A stretch of DNA of 64,000 nucleotides from JABDIY01 sp963803845 (GCA_963803845.1 CAWDNZ010000005.1:1860001-1924000); one strand, 5' to 3'. Shown: positions 51,000 through 59,859, counted from the first letter of the stretch. Notes: a model not told the origin generated them from the sequence alone. Program-made: numbers and translations.

Positions 51000-52720
51000 G
51001 GCTCGGCCAGCACTGGCAGCCACCAGTCGTCAACGTCGTTGGTGTCGAGTTCGTCGATCAGAGGTGCGCCCTGGAAGAGCGTGACCCGGGTCCAGCGATC
51101 GGACTTCGGATCGAATTTCGATGCGCCGAAGAATGAGAGCTTGCACCGCAAGAGATCAATGGGACGGCACTTGGCGCCAATCACGTTGTCTCTGATCTCG
51201 GAATAGGGGTGTCGTGCCACGGTCTGTACTCGCTGGATGGCCAGCCGGTGCTGAGGGAAGGCAAGACATACCTCGGCGGCGAGCACTGATGGATCGAAGG
51301 TGCGAAGATCGGCGGCCAATCGGTTGACCCGTCGACCGATATCGAGCGGGGTCTCGAGGTGGTCGCCGGCTTCAGAGAAACGATCGCCCAGTCTCGGTTC
51401 CTGCTTCTCCTCCGAGACATACCAAAACAGGCGGCAGTTCTCCGGCTCGTCGAAATCCAGGCCGACCGCCCAATCAAACTCGGCTCCGATGATCGAGAGC
51501 AACTCTTCCACCGACATCCGGGGATCGACCCGGGCGGTTTCGAGTGCCGACATGCAATGCGCCAATCCATCCACCAACTCTGGGTACAGCTCCAGCAGAA
51601 GGGCAATAAGGAGCTCGCTGCATTCCACAGACCACAGATGGGCCCGCTCCAGCAGGCGATCCCAGGGTTGTGGTGACCCGAGGACCTCATCGGAGACGGC
51701 CAGCACCGCACGAAGTTCTGTGCGCAGAATCTCGACCCTGCTCGCCTGCTGTTGGTCGGCGGTTTCCCACTGGTCAACGTGTCTGGTGGCCCGCTGCAAC
51801 AACTGACGAAACCGGACCTTCTTGGCGTCGGAGGCCCCGTCGATTGCTCGCACTCGAGCCAATGCTGTCTCACGAGCCAACATCCAATTGTTGATCAGGA
51901 CTGGATGGGTCACGAGGAAGGGTGCCATTCCCAGCCCGGTGGAGTTCCCAATTCCGAGATGGCGCTTGAGCCGGGGATCCAGGGGCACCGCGGTCGTTGG
52001 CGAGCGGCGAGCCGCGATGTGCTCCACGAGGTCGTGAGTGAATGCCCTGATGAGCCAAACGGTCAGCATCTCGATTCCGAACGGCCCGTCCATGAGGGGG
52101 CGGTCCACCACCACCGATCGGTCAGCGATCCCGAACTTGCCGTTCCCGTAGACCGCGGTGGTTCGCATCAGGTAGCCGATCGAACCAATCATTTCGGAAT
52201 CGGGCTGTTCCCCGCGGGCTAGACGATCGACAACATGATCGAACAGGCGAACGGAACGATTGGCCCGGCTCAGCACCAAATCGGTGGCGAAATAACGAGC
52301 AGCCTCCTGCCGCGGCGCGGCTGCTTCCAGGCGATCGAGCTCGGCGACAGAAGGTACACCGTCGTACAGGACATAGCTGGAGTCCCACGCCTCGGCAATC
52401 ACGCGGTCGGTTCGCTGCGACGGATCCAACGGCGTGGAAAACGCCACCAGGCTGTACACGTGCTCGGCTGCGGCCACGCAATAGACAGCACGGCCGAATC
52501 CGAGGTCGTCGATTTCCCACCTCGGTCGATCCACGTGGGCCCCGGCCGCTGCAAGGTCCCGGAGAATGCGGCGCATGAAGCTCAGCCGAGTGGGATAGAA
52601 ACTTCCCATTCGCTCGAGTCGCATCACCTCCGATGCGGGCCGCAAAGGGGCCTGAGGGTGTAGCTGATCCACGCCGCACACCTCTGTGTGCGCCGTTGAC
52701 GATGTGTGGGGATCACTCAT
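50996..52720 (-). CDS. Conserved protein of unknown function (574 aa)
   Basis: A soluble 574-residue protein. The distinctive segments EVMRLERMGSFYPTRLSF, DLGFGRAVYCVAA, AEAWDSSYVLYDGVPS, RSVRLFDHVVDRLARG and YLMRTTAVYGNGKFGIADR look strongly conserved and resemble a protein found beside DUF3726 genes in other bacteria, from memory and without a known role. No membrane segment or cofactor motif is obvious. The ATG at 52720 overlaps the dipeptidase stop by 8 nt (ATGAGTGA), so translation is coupled. A function in amine catabolism is only suggested by context. Confidence 0.7.
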   Translation of the reverse strand: MSDPHTSSTAHTEVCGVDQLHPQAPLRPASEVMRLERMGSFYPTRLSFMRRILRDLAAAGAHVDRPRWEIDDLGFGRAVYCVAAAEHVYSLVAFSTPLDPSQRTDRVIAEAWDSSYVLYDGVPSVAELDRLEAAAPRQEAARYFATDLVLSRANRSVRLFDHVVDRLARGEQPDSEMIGSIGYLMRTTAVYGNGKFGIADRSVVVDRPLMDGPFGIEMLTVWLIRAFTHDLVEHIAARRSPTTAVPLDPRLKRHLGIGNSTGLGMAPFLVTHPVLINNWMLARETALARVRAIDGASDAKKVRFRQLLQRATRHVDQWETADQQQASRVEILRTELRAVLAVSDEVLGSPQPWDRLLERAHLWSVECSELLIALLLELYPELVDGLAHCMSALETARVDPRMSVEELLSIIGAEFDWAVGLDFDEPENCRLFWYVSEEKQEPRLGDRFSEAGDHLETPLDIGRRVNRLAADLRTFDPSVLAAEVCLAFPQHRLAIQRVQTVARHPYSEIRDNVIGAKCRPIDLLRCKLSFFGASKFDPKSDRWTRVTLFQGAPLIDELDTNDVDDWWLPVLAEP

Positions 52721-53705
52721 CTTGCATGGCTCCCGGCGGTCCAAATGATTGGTCGAAAAACCGCAACCAATTCCCGCCCATGATGGCGGCTTGCTCCTTT
52801 TCGCCGAAGCCAACATCCTGGAGCCCGGCCGTGATGGCACCAAACCCCAAGTTCGATCGAAACCACGATGGCTGGGGCGGGAATCCGGGGTTGGAGGCGT
52901 TGCCTTCGCCGTAGTCGGTCTGCTTGGTCCATCGACCGTTCCGCATCCAGGTGACAACCGAGTCCGGTTGGTTCTGGCAAAGATCACTACCGATTCCCAA
53001 ATGATCGACGCCATACCGGTCCGCACTGTCTGAGATCATCTGACAAAAACTCGCCACCGTGCAGTTTGAGCCGTCGGCGAGGTGGTGGGGGTAGAGCGAG
53101 AAGCCCAGCATGCCACCCGAGGAAGCCAGGGCTACGAGGACGTCGTGCGATTTGTTGCGGCGAGCATCGTGCCACCGGGCCGGATTTGCATGGGTAATGG
53201 CGATGGGACGTTGCGAATGCGAAATGGCCTCCAGCGTTGACCGATCAGCTGAATGGCTCATGTCCACAACGAGACCCACGCGATTCATCTCGGCGATCGC
53301 CTGCTTGCCGAAGCGGGTGAGGCCGGGATCGTTGTCCTCGTAGCAACCGGTGGCAAGCAGCGACTGATTGTTGTACGAGAGCTGCATGAAGCGGACACCC
53401 AGAGAGTGAACGATCTCGATGAGGCCGATGTCGTCCTCGATTGGTGAAGGATTCTGAAAGCCGAAAAAGATTGCGGTGCGCCCCTCGGCCTGAGCCCGAC
53501 GGACATCCTCGCCCGTTCGACCAAGAAAGATGAGATCGGCAAATCGCTCGAACCGAATATTCCACTCTTCAATGCGCTGCACCATCTCCCGGAAGGTCTC
53601 GTGGTATGCAATGGTGACGTGGACAGCGTCGACGGCTCCGGCCCGCATCTCCCGAAAGATTTCCTCGCTCCAGTTGCTGTACTGAAGCCCGTCGATCGTG
53701 GGCAT
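52713..53705 (-). CDS. Membrane-dipeptidase-like protein (peptidase M19 family)
   Basis: A 330-residue TIM-barrel protein of the renal-dipeptidase family: GLIEIVHSLGVRFMQLSYNNQS, GLVVDMSHSADRSTLEAI, ITHANPARWHDARRNK and HLGIGSDLCQNQ are recognisable. The usual N-terminal metal ligand motif His-x-Asp after DG is replaced by DGLQYSNW, so one metal site may be altered. Homologues in this subgroup (P. aeruginosa PA5396) lie with dimethylglycine demethylation genes, which agrees with the surroundings. ATG 53705 gives MPTIDGLQ; ATG 53711 is also possible. Confidence 0.83.
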   Translation of the reverse strand: MPTIDGLQYSNWSEEIFREMRAGAVDAVHVTIAYHETFREMVQRIEEWNIRFERFADLIFLGRTGEDVRRAQAEGRTAIFFGFQNPSPIEDDIGLIEIVHSLGVRFMQLSYNNQSLLATGCYEDNDPGLTRFGKQAIAEMNRVGLVVDMSHSADRSTLEAISHSQRPIAITHANPARWHDARRNKSHDVLVALASSGGMLGFSLYPHHLADGSNCTVASFCQMISDSADRYGVDHLGIGSDLCQNQPDSVVTWMRNGRWTKQTDYGEGNASNPGFPPQPSWFRSNLGFGAITAGLQDVGFGEKEQAAIMGGNWLRFFDQSFGPPGAMQDE

Positions 53706-53711
53706 GACCAT

Positions 53712-54355
53712 GGCCAGAGCGTAGGCCAGGCATCCCTGATGCCGTGCAGCCTGGCTTTGTCGGCTCGATAACAGCTGGTAAGAGCGTCGCCGAACGCTTC
53801 GAGTGGCAGACCACCACAACTTCCCGATACTCTCGTCTCGGTGGGAAGCAATCCGGTCATTCGTTTTCCGTCAGCAACGGCCGATGCCACAACAGAAGCC
53901 CGCGTCGAGGTTTCTACGCCCGAACCGCAGCGTCGCATCATCCGCCAACCGATCCCGCTGCCTCTGCCTCGTTCCCAACGACAACCTCAAACCGGTGGCA
54001 CGGTCCTAAAAGAAGCGTCCTTGGCGGAGAGCGTCCTCGACTCCGGGACCCCTTGGCTCCGCGCCACGGGGGAGCAAACGGCGGGACAGCCGTGCCGCCG
54101 CACGGCTACACCTGCAACTCGGGGAGCCTTCGAACTCGATGTATCCGCCGACTTCTACACCACGAAGGCCGACGAGCTCCCGCCGGCTCTCTTCGGCTAC
54201 TGGCTCCCCCGCTGCTGCCAGACCCCGTCGTCACGGCTCGCGGGAAGTGTACCGCATGAAGGTCCAGAGGTTCGGGGATACTACGACCCAGGCGAAGTAC
54301 ATCCGCCGTCAATACTGGGGTACTGGCCGTTTAGCCGACCTCAGCCAGCAGAAGG
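53712..54355. other. Intergenic stretch without a convincing gene
   Basis: About 640 bp between the dipeptidase and the geranylgeranyl reductase. Open frames exist on both strands (the longest, 53841-54359 plus, is Pro/Arg/Thr-rich) but none shows a recognisable domain or good start signal. One hairpin is listed separately. It may hold the promoter of the dipeptidase operon. Confidence 0.5.
54088..54107. terminator. Strong hairpin in the 53.7-54.4 kb gap
   Basis: AGCCGTGC (54088-54095) and GCACGGCT (54100-54107) form a perfect 8-bp stem with loop CGCC. No T-tract follows on either strand, and it lies more than 240 bp past the reductase stop, so terminator function is tentative. Confidence 0.35.
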
Positions 54356-55579
54356 CTAGGCCGACGCTCGCGTCTTGCGCAGGATCGGATCGGCGAGGCC
54401 CAACGCCTTGTCAGTGGAACGGAAAACGAACCCAGAAACCCCGGGCGTGTCGGAGTCCACGAGATTGCCCATCACTTGGAGCGTGATATTGGCAATGGCC
54501 TGAGTACCCACCGCCAAACGAAGGCCGGACTTCAGTATCCAGGGGTGACCGATCAGGAAAGAGAAACGTCGGCCGGTGCGAAGGAACGCATCGAACCGCT
54601 CCCCCACCTGCTCGTCGTAGCGTTGTGGAGCCAAGGCCGGATCCTGAACGAACAGGTCTGCGGCCAACATGCCTGATTCCAGGCCGTAGTCGATCCCCTC
54701 CCCGTTCATCGGATTGACCAGACCGGCAGCATCACCAATTGCAACCCAGCCCTCACCATGCCGCTTCTGTGCACTCATCGGGAGCCGCCAGGCACGCGGA
54801 CGCTCGAGGTTCGGGCCCAACTCCCAGGAGTCACGGACCGAATGACGGTAGATCTCCAACAGAGAGTTGAGGTTCAGCTTCTTGAACCCTTTCATCGTGC
54901 TCAACGCTCCACATCCAATGTTCACGGTGCCGTCGCCGGCTGGGAACATCCAGCCGTAGCCGGGCACCGAAAGCCCATTCGCATCTTTCATGGTGAGGCA
55001 CGCTTCGAGGTGTTCTGAGTCGTGCCGTGGCGATTCGGCGTAGGCGCGGATCGCCAAGCCGAACGGCTCGTCTTTCACCCTCTCAGCACCCAACATCCGA
55101 GCCACAGCCCCCGGCGCCCCACAGGCCGCCACCACGAGGTCGGCGGTGTGGTTCTGGCCACCAGCGGTAACGCCCACGACCCTTCCATTCTCGATCGTGG
55201 GTAGCGCCTCGGTCTCCCAGATGACCTCGGCACCTGCGGCGGCAGCCGCATCGATCAGCGACGCATCCAACCGACGGCGCGGCCAAACCGCGCCGTGATC
55301 GGGGAACTTGGTCCCGCTGGGCCAAGGAAGCTCGCGAACGGTCTTGTTGGCGATCATCCGGAGGCCGCTGATCCGATGAGCGTCGGACATGTCGATCTTC
55401 AGTTCGTTGAGTGCTGCCACCGCTCGGGGCGTGAGCCCGTCACCGCAGACCTTGTCGCGGCCGTACGCCGCTTTGTCGAACACTCGGACCTTGACGCCCT
55501 GACGGGCCGCCTGGATGGCCGCCGCTGCACCGGCCGGTCCGGCACCTATCACGATCATGTCGCTCTGACTCATGTCCAT
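54356..55579 (-). CDS. Geranylgeranyl reductase family FAD oxidoreductase
   Basis: A 407-residue flavoprotein. The dinucleotide fold MIVIGAGPAGAAAAIQAARQG is at the N-terminus; KVCGDGLTPRAVAAL, GYGWMFPAGDGTVNIGCG and GWVAIGDAAGLVNPMNGEGIDYGLESG are diagnostic of the geranylgeranyl/digeranylgeranyl reductase family. In actinobacteria such enzymes include MenJ, which saturates one isoprene unit of menaquinone, but lipid or carotenoid precursors are alternatives. Starts at 55579 and 55600 are both possible. It is divergent from uppP, another isoprenoid-linked gene. Confidence 0.9.
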   Translation of the reverse strand: MDMSQSDMIVIGAGPAGAAAAIQAARQGVKVRVFDKAAYGRDKVCGDGLTPRAVAALNELKIDMSDAHRISGLRMIANKTVRELPWPSGTKFPDHGAVWPRRRLDASLIDAAAAAGAEVIWETEALPTIENGRVVGVTAGGQNHTADLVVAACGAPGAVARMLGAERVKDEPFGLAIRAYAESPRHDSEHLEACLTMKDANGLSVPGYGWMFPAGDGTVNIGCGALSTMKGFKKLNLNSLLEIYRHSVRDSWELGPNLERPRAWRLPMSAQKRHGEGWVAIGDAAGLVNPMNGEGIDYGLESGMLAADLFVQDPALAPQRYDEQVGERFDAFLRTGRRFSFLIGHPWILKSGLRLAVGTQAIANITLQVMGNLVDSDTPGVSGFVFRSTDKALGLADPILRKTRASA

Positions 55580-55733
55580 AGAGTGCCGGATCGCGGGCAC
55601 CGAACCTCAACCAAAGCACGGTGACCGTCGTCGCCCCCGGTAAACCCGATGAACGGCTCTATCCACCTCCAACTGCGCCGATGATGGAAGTATCGACCAA
55701 ATCAACGCTCCCCGCCTCTGCCGCTTCTGCCAC

Positions 55734-56675
55734 GTGTGGTCCCTGATGGCACCGTTTCTAGCCATCGGTGCATTCCTCTTCTTGCTCGCCGGTCCGGCAT
55801 TGGCCCTGGGCGTTCAGTCCACAGACGACGCTCTCGAGCTGACCGTTGCTGATGCAGCGATCATTGGTTTGGTAGAAGGCGTGACCGAATATCTTCCGGT
55901 CAGTTCAACCGGCCATATTCTGGTAGCCAGCGAGTTGCTGGGCCTGAACTCCAGCCAGGAGGCCGAGGATCTCATGGATGCCTACGCCATCTGCGTCCAA
56001 GCTGGCGCCATCCTGGCGGTCCTCGTGGTGTATCAACAGCGAATTCGCCAGCTGCTCGACGGTCTCATCGGCCAGTCCGAGGAAGGTCGTCAGATCCTTA
56101 TCGCGGTGATCGCCGCATTTGTTCCAACGGCGATCATCGGTCAGTTCATTTTTCCGGTGGTCCGCGACCGACTGTTCGGTGTTGGTCCAATCGCCCTTGC
56201 TTGGATTGTCGGCGGCATGGCAATTCTCTACCTGAGCCGATCCAAATTCTTTGCCCGGCCAGGCAAAGACCTCCACAATCTGACCGTTCGGAACGCCGTA
56301 GTGATCGGCTTGCTCCAGACCCTCGCCATGTGGCCTGGTGTCAGTAGGAGCCTGATCACCATTATCGCAGGAATCCTGGTGGGGCTCACGTTGCGAGCTG
56401 CTGTGGAATTCAGCTTCCTGCTCGGGCTGATCACACTCACCGCCGCCACCGCGTACGCCGGTCTCGAGGATGGGCCAGCAATGATCGACGCATTCGGCTG
56501 GTTCACGCCGGCCGTGGGACTGGTAGTGGCATTCGTTTCCGCCGTTATAGCCGTTCGGTGGATGGTCAGTTACTTGAACACCAAGGGCTTTGAGATCTTC
56601 GGGTGGTATCGGGTCGCCGTTGGCCTTATTGCTTTGGTCGTCATCGGCGCGGGCGCTCTGCCGTTCTCCAGCTGA
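55734..56675 (+). CDS. uppP: Undecaprenyl-diphosphate phosphatase
   Basis: A 313-residue polytopic membrane enzyme. GLVEGVTEYLPVSSTGH carries the catalytic Glu-rich and SSTGH motif and WPGVSRS the second active-site motif. It dephosphorylates undecaprenyl diphosphate so the carrier can be reused in cell-wall synthesis. An N-terminal extension of about 40 residues before the canonical start contains an extra hydrophobic, signal-like stretch (LAIGAFLFLLAGPALAL). The GTG at 55734 and ATG at 55746 are alternative starts. Confidence 0.95.
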   Translation: MWSLMAPFLAIGAFLFLLAGPALALGVQSTDDALELTVADAAIIGLVEGVTEYLPVSSTGHILVASELLGLNSSQEAEDLMDAYAICVQAGAILAVLVVYQQRIRQLLDGLIGQSEEGRQILIAVIAAFVPTAIIGQFIFPVVRDRLFGVGPIALAWIVGGMAILYLSRSKFFARPGKDLHNLTVRNAVVIGLLQTLAMWPGVSRSLITIIAGILVGLTLRAAVEFSFLLGLITLTAATAYAGLEDGPAMIDAFGWFTPAVGLVVAFVSAVIAVRWMVSYLNTKGFEIFGWYRVAVGLIALVVIGAGALPFSS

Positions 56676-56693
56676 GGCAGGGCTGCCGCCTCC

Positions 56694-57404
56694 TCAGGCC
56701 GTGTTGAGCCTGCGGAATCCTTCCGCCATACAACCTCGGCCGAGCCCGCCTTCCATGGCAACCCGTTCGCCCCAGCTCCGGATCATGGCCGGCAGTCCGT
56801 CGGGGTCCTGCATCTGGCTCTCGTGGCACAGCAACGCTTCGATCTTTCGATCAAAGGTGGCGGTGATGTCAACGTAGTGGTTGCAGTCAGGCCCGCCGAT
56901 CAACCAGGTCTCGGGTACCGAATGGGGGTGAAGTCCTTCGTCGCTGAACAAGCCGATGTGGGCGAATTCATTGCGGGAATCGGGATAGATCGCCGCCAGT
57001 GTGGCCTCGCCGGCGGCGAGGTGATCCGGATGACTGCTGTAGAGACGGTCGAGGTTGCGAACGGGTGATTGTGTGAGAAGGCGGTCAGGTTTCACTTGCC
57101 TGATGACCCGGCTGATCGCTTTGCGGAGTTCGAGGTCGGCCACGACGGCGCCGTCGGGGAAACCGAGGAAATGCAGCTCGGTAACGCCCAGTACCTTGGC
57201 GGCGCGGGTTTGTTCATCCCGCCGGATCTCTGCCATGCGCTCGCGCGAAATCGTGTTGTCGAACCCGCCGGCTTGGCCGTCGGTTACGAGGCAGTAGACC
57301 ACGCGATGGCCCTCGTCGGTGAATGTGGCGGTGGTTCCGGCGCAGCCGAAATCAAGATCATCCGGGTGGGCGGCGACATTGAGAATGGTGAGAGGACTGT
57401 TCAC
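56694..57404 (-). CDS. PIG-L family deacetylase
   Basis: A 236-residue LmbE/PIG-L protein. The zinc-binding motif AHPDDLDFGCAGT is at residues 12-24, followed by TDGQAGG and SSHPDHLAAGE, the second His ligand region. In actinobacteria such enzymes include the mycothiol deacetylases MshB and Mca as well as sugar deacetylases. These motifs do not separate them, so the substrate is open. It lies convergent with uppP. Confidence 0.93.
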   Translation of the reverse strand: MNSPLTILNVAAHPDDLDFGCAGTTATFTDEGHRVVYCLVTDGQAGGFDNTISRERMAEIRRDEQTRAAKVLGVTELHFLGFPDGAVVADLELRKAISRVIRQVKPDRLLTQSPVRNLDRLYSSHPDHLAAGEATLAAIYPDSRNEFAHIGLFSDEGLHPHSVPETWLIGGPDCNHYVDITATFDRKIEALLCHESQMQDPDGLPAMIRSWGERVAMEGGLGRGCMAEGFRRLNTA

Positions 57405-57482
57405 CTACTCAACGATAGAGGCCCAACGCAGTGGCGCGAGAAATCAGCACCAGCGATGACTCAGAGCTGCTTGGATGGAGGA

Positions 57483-58058
57483 ATGTCCGCGAACCTGACG
57501 CCCGCCCCACCACCAGCCCAACCCGACGACAAGGATTGGACCTGGGTCTTGGAGCGCCCGTGCCCGGACTGCGGAGCCGACGTTGGGGAACTCTCGATGG
57601 CCAAGGTGGTCGAACTCAACCAACGATGCGCCGCTGGTTTTGCCGCATTCCTGCGCCGGGAAAGCGAATGGGTTCACGCCCGTCCGACGCCCAGCACGTG
57701 GAGCCCGCTGGAGTATGCCTGCCATGTCCGCGATGTCTTCGGCCTGTTTGCCCAACGGCTCGAGCTGATGCTCAGCGCCGACGATCCCCTCTTTGCAAAT
57801 TGGGATCCCAACGTGACCGCTCTGGAAAGCCAGTACCACCTGGCTGACCCCGAGCAGGTGTCCGCTGAGATCATCGAGGCAGGGAACGAAATCGCAGCGA
57901 AGTTCGCGGCGCTTGACCCTGACCAGTGGCAGCGACCGGGACGCCGCTCCGACGGAGCCTCCTTCAGTGTGCTGTCCTTCGCCCGCTACGAGATTCACGA
58001 TCCCCTCCACCACCTTTGGGATGTGACAGGCGAGTCCATGACGGGATGGACCATCTGA
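57483..58058 (+). CDS. DinB-superfamily protein
   Basis: A 191-residue protein. After a leader with a Cys pair (RPCPDCGADVG), the helical bundle has STWSPLEYACHVRDVFGLF and EIHDPLHHLWDV, giving the three His (H/H/H) expected of DinB/YfiT metal-dependent thiol-transfer-like proteins. In actinobacteria such proteins include mycothiol-dependent enzymes. ATG 57483 was chosen because upstream sequence overlaps the divergent PIG-L gene. No substrate can be named. Confidence 0.85.
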   Translation: MSANLTPAPPPAQPDDKDWTWVLERPCPDCGADVGELSMAKVVELNQRCAAGFAAFLRRESEWVHARPTPSTWSPLEYACHVRDVFGLFAQRLELMLSADDPLFANWDPNVTALESQYHLADPEQVSAEIIEAGNEIAAKFAALDPDQWQRPGRRSDGASFSVLSFARYEIHDPLHHLWDVTGESMTGWTI

Positions 58059-58089
58059 CCAAGCCAGCTGGCTTCCATCATCCGGGCCA

Positions 58090-58695
58090 TTAGGTCCGAA
58101 ACATGAGGCTTATGCGAGGCTCCGCTCGGGCAACCTTGGGCACGCCGTGCTGATGGGTTGCTTGGAATGTCCCGCCCATGACCAGTAGATCGCCGTGGCC
58201 CAAATCCAAGTTAAGGGTGGGCCCACCCTGGTCGGGTCGGATTTTGAACGGCCGCCGTCCACCCAGTGAAACGATTGCCACCACCGTGTCACCGGGCCGC
58301 CGCACCCGGTCTCGGTGAATCGCCACGCTGTCGTTTCCATGCCGGTAATGGTTGGCCGTGATCGAGGGAAAGGCCCTGCCGTAGCGGCGTTCAAAAAGTG
58401 ATCGCAGCTGGCCGAGTTCCGGAACGATCGCCGCCGGCTCCTTTGCCCACCAGACCAGCCTCGGAACGTCCACGATCCGGCCATACATCGTCCGCCGGTC
58501 CGCTTCCCACTGAGCGTTCTCCTCGACAAGCCGGAACCATGAATCGGCGCCCGGTAGCCAGTGAGACCGATGCTCGATCCACGCTCCAGTGCCCAGATCG
58601 GTTCGTTCAATCTCGCCGCCGATCGGGGGAACACCAGGTGCACCGGCCGAGAGCAAATCCAGCTGAAGTACCGTGCCGATCGATCCTGAACCCAT
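58090..58695 (-). CDS. AlkB-like 2-oxoglutarate/Fe(II) dioxygenase
   Basis: A 201-residue protein of the AlkB repair family. The Fe ligands are seen in IHRDRV (His127, Asp129) and in the TFQATHQHGV segment (His183), and the 2-oxoglutarate-binding Arg in PRISLMFR (Arg194 or a neighbour). RVxRPGDTVVAIVSLGG is the jelly-roll core. It would demethylate alkylated DNA or RNA bases. A LexA-type box and a TATACT -10 sit directly upstream and set the start at ATG 58695, probably on a leaderless mRNA. Confidence 0.9.
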   Translation of the reverse strand: MGSGSIGTVLQLDLLSAGAPGVPPIGGEIERTDLGTGAWIEHRSHWLPGADSWFRLVEENAQWEADRRTMYGRIVDVPRLVWWAKEPAAIVPELGQLRSLFERRYGRAFPSITANHYRHGNDSVAIHRDRVRRPGDTVVAIVSLGGRRPFKIRPDQGGPTLNLDLGHGDLLVMGGTFQATHQHGVPKVARAEPRISLMFRT

Positions 58696-58722
58696 ACCTT
58701 CGAGTATACGAACAAACGTTCG
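58696..58722 (-). promoter_or_regulatory. LexA/SOS box and leaderless promoter of the alkB-like gene
   Basis: On the minus strand, CGAACGTTTGTTCG (58722-58709) matches the Gram-positive/actinobacterial SOS box GAAC-N4-GTTC exactly in both half-sites. It is followed at once by the -10 element TATACT, with 7 bp from there to the ATG. LexA bound here would cover the promoter. Confidence 0.82.
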
Positions 58723-58725
58723 CAC

Positions 58726-58989
58726 ACCGCAACAACGGGCAAGGCCAGCCCGCCACCCGAGCCGCTCGACCTGGCCGCCCCGAACTTCGGTCTTGTCAGT
58801 CGTGGCCGCCCGAAAGTTCGAATATCAAACCCTCGGGCGGTCGAGTCGCCCTAATGCGATGTTTCAGGCGGCCACATGGAACGCCCCCCAGAGGGACAAC
58901 ACTGAGTAGTCCGAGTTCATCGCTTCGCAACGGTTAGTGGAGCGCCGAAGGCAGAGCCTGCGTGGCACCTGAACGCCCCCCGGAGGGTA
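58726..58989. repeat. Intergenic region with two degenerate R3-type repeats
   Basis: Near 58871-58897 and 58957-58988 are two copies of GxxCxTGAACGCCCCCCxGAGGG-like sequence, inverse-complementary to the core of the 36.8-kb R3 array (CCCTCCGGGGGCCGTTCA). They lie just beyond the stop of the ABC ATPase gene. No gene is evident in these 264 bp. Confidence 0.6.
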
Positions 58990-59811
58990 TTAGAGCCGGG
59001 CCTTTTCGATGAACGATCGTGTGAGAACGTGGCGGGGATTGCCGAGGACCTGGGACACCGGGCCGTCTTCGATGGTGCGGCCATCGTGGAGGAACACCAA
59101 TCGATCAGCCGCAGCTCGGGCGAAGCCCATGTCGTGGGTGACGATGAGAACGGTGACGTCGCTCGCAGCGATCTCAGCAACCAGTTCCATGATCCCCCGG
59201 GTGAGTTCGGGATCTACCGACGCAGTTGGTTCATCGAGCAAAAGGAGTTCGGGATCTGTGCACAGCGCCCGAGCGATGGCCACCCGTTGCTGTTCACCGC
59301 CTGACAGTTGACTGGGGTGTTTGCCTGCATGGCGGGACATTCCCACCCGCCCCAATGCGGCCATCGACCGTTCCTCCGCCTCAGCCTTGGTGCGATGCTT
59401 CACCAACCGTTGGGCAATGGAGACGTTCTGTTCCACCGTCAACAACGGGAAGAGGTTGAAGCTTTGGAACACCATGCCACAGCGCAGCCGAACGGCGTGC
59501 CGCACATCATCGTGGTCCTCCACAGTGATGCCCAGCACCTCCAGGTCTCCAGCGGTGATCGACTCCAATCCGTTGATGCAGCGGAGCAGGGTGGACTTGC
59601 CTGAGCCACTGGCGCCGATAATGACCACAACCTCGCCATAGTCCATGTGGAGGGATGCATCGGAGACTGCGGGGTAGGGACCGTAGTACTTACAGAGACC
59701 ACTGGCCCGAACCGCAACAGGAGGAAGAACCGGTGCCGCGTTCTCTAGCAGAATGGGCTGCTCGACCTCCGCCTGGAGGATGGGGAGCTCTGAGCGGTTG
59801 TCGGCACTCAT
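58990..59811 (-). CDS. ABC transporter ATP-binding protein, polar amino acid type
   Basis: A 273-residue ATPase of the GlnQ/HisP group. Walker A is IGASGSGKST, the Q-loop is in MVFQSFNLFP, the signature is LSGGEQQR, Walker B is LLLLDEPTASVD and the H-loop is in VTHDMG. It has a 35-residue N-terminal extension. The FNLFPLLTVEQNV context is typical of polar amino-acid importers. No permease or binding protein lies beside it, so its partners must be encoded elsewhere. Confidence 0.93.
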   Translation of the reverse strand: MSADNRSELPILQAEVEQPILLENAAPVLPPVAVRASGLCKYYGPYPAVSDASLHMDYGEVVVIIGASGSGKSTLLRCINGLESITAGDLEVLGITVEDHDDVRHAVRLRCGMVFQSFNLFPLLTVEQNVSIAQRLVKHRTKAEAEERSMAALGRVGMSRHAGKHPSQLSGGEQQRVAIARALCTDPELLLLDEPTASVDPELTRGIMELVAEIAASDVTVLIVTHDMGFARAAADRLVFLHDGRTIEDGPVSQVLGNPRHVLTRSFIEKARL

Positions 59812-59859
59812 GGACCCACAGTACGCCGAAACCCGATGGAGAGTTTGAGCGGCGTTACT

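Noticed and set aside
53841..54359. Possible 172-residue gene on the plus strand
   Set aside because: Pro/Arg/Thr-rich composition, no domain, weak start context, and it overlaps the end of the geranylgeranyl reductase gene.
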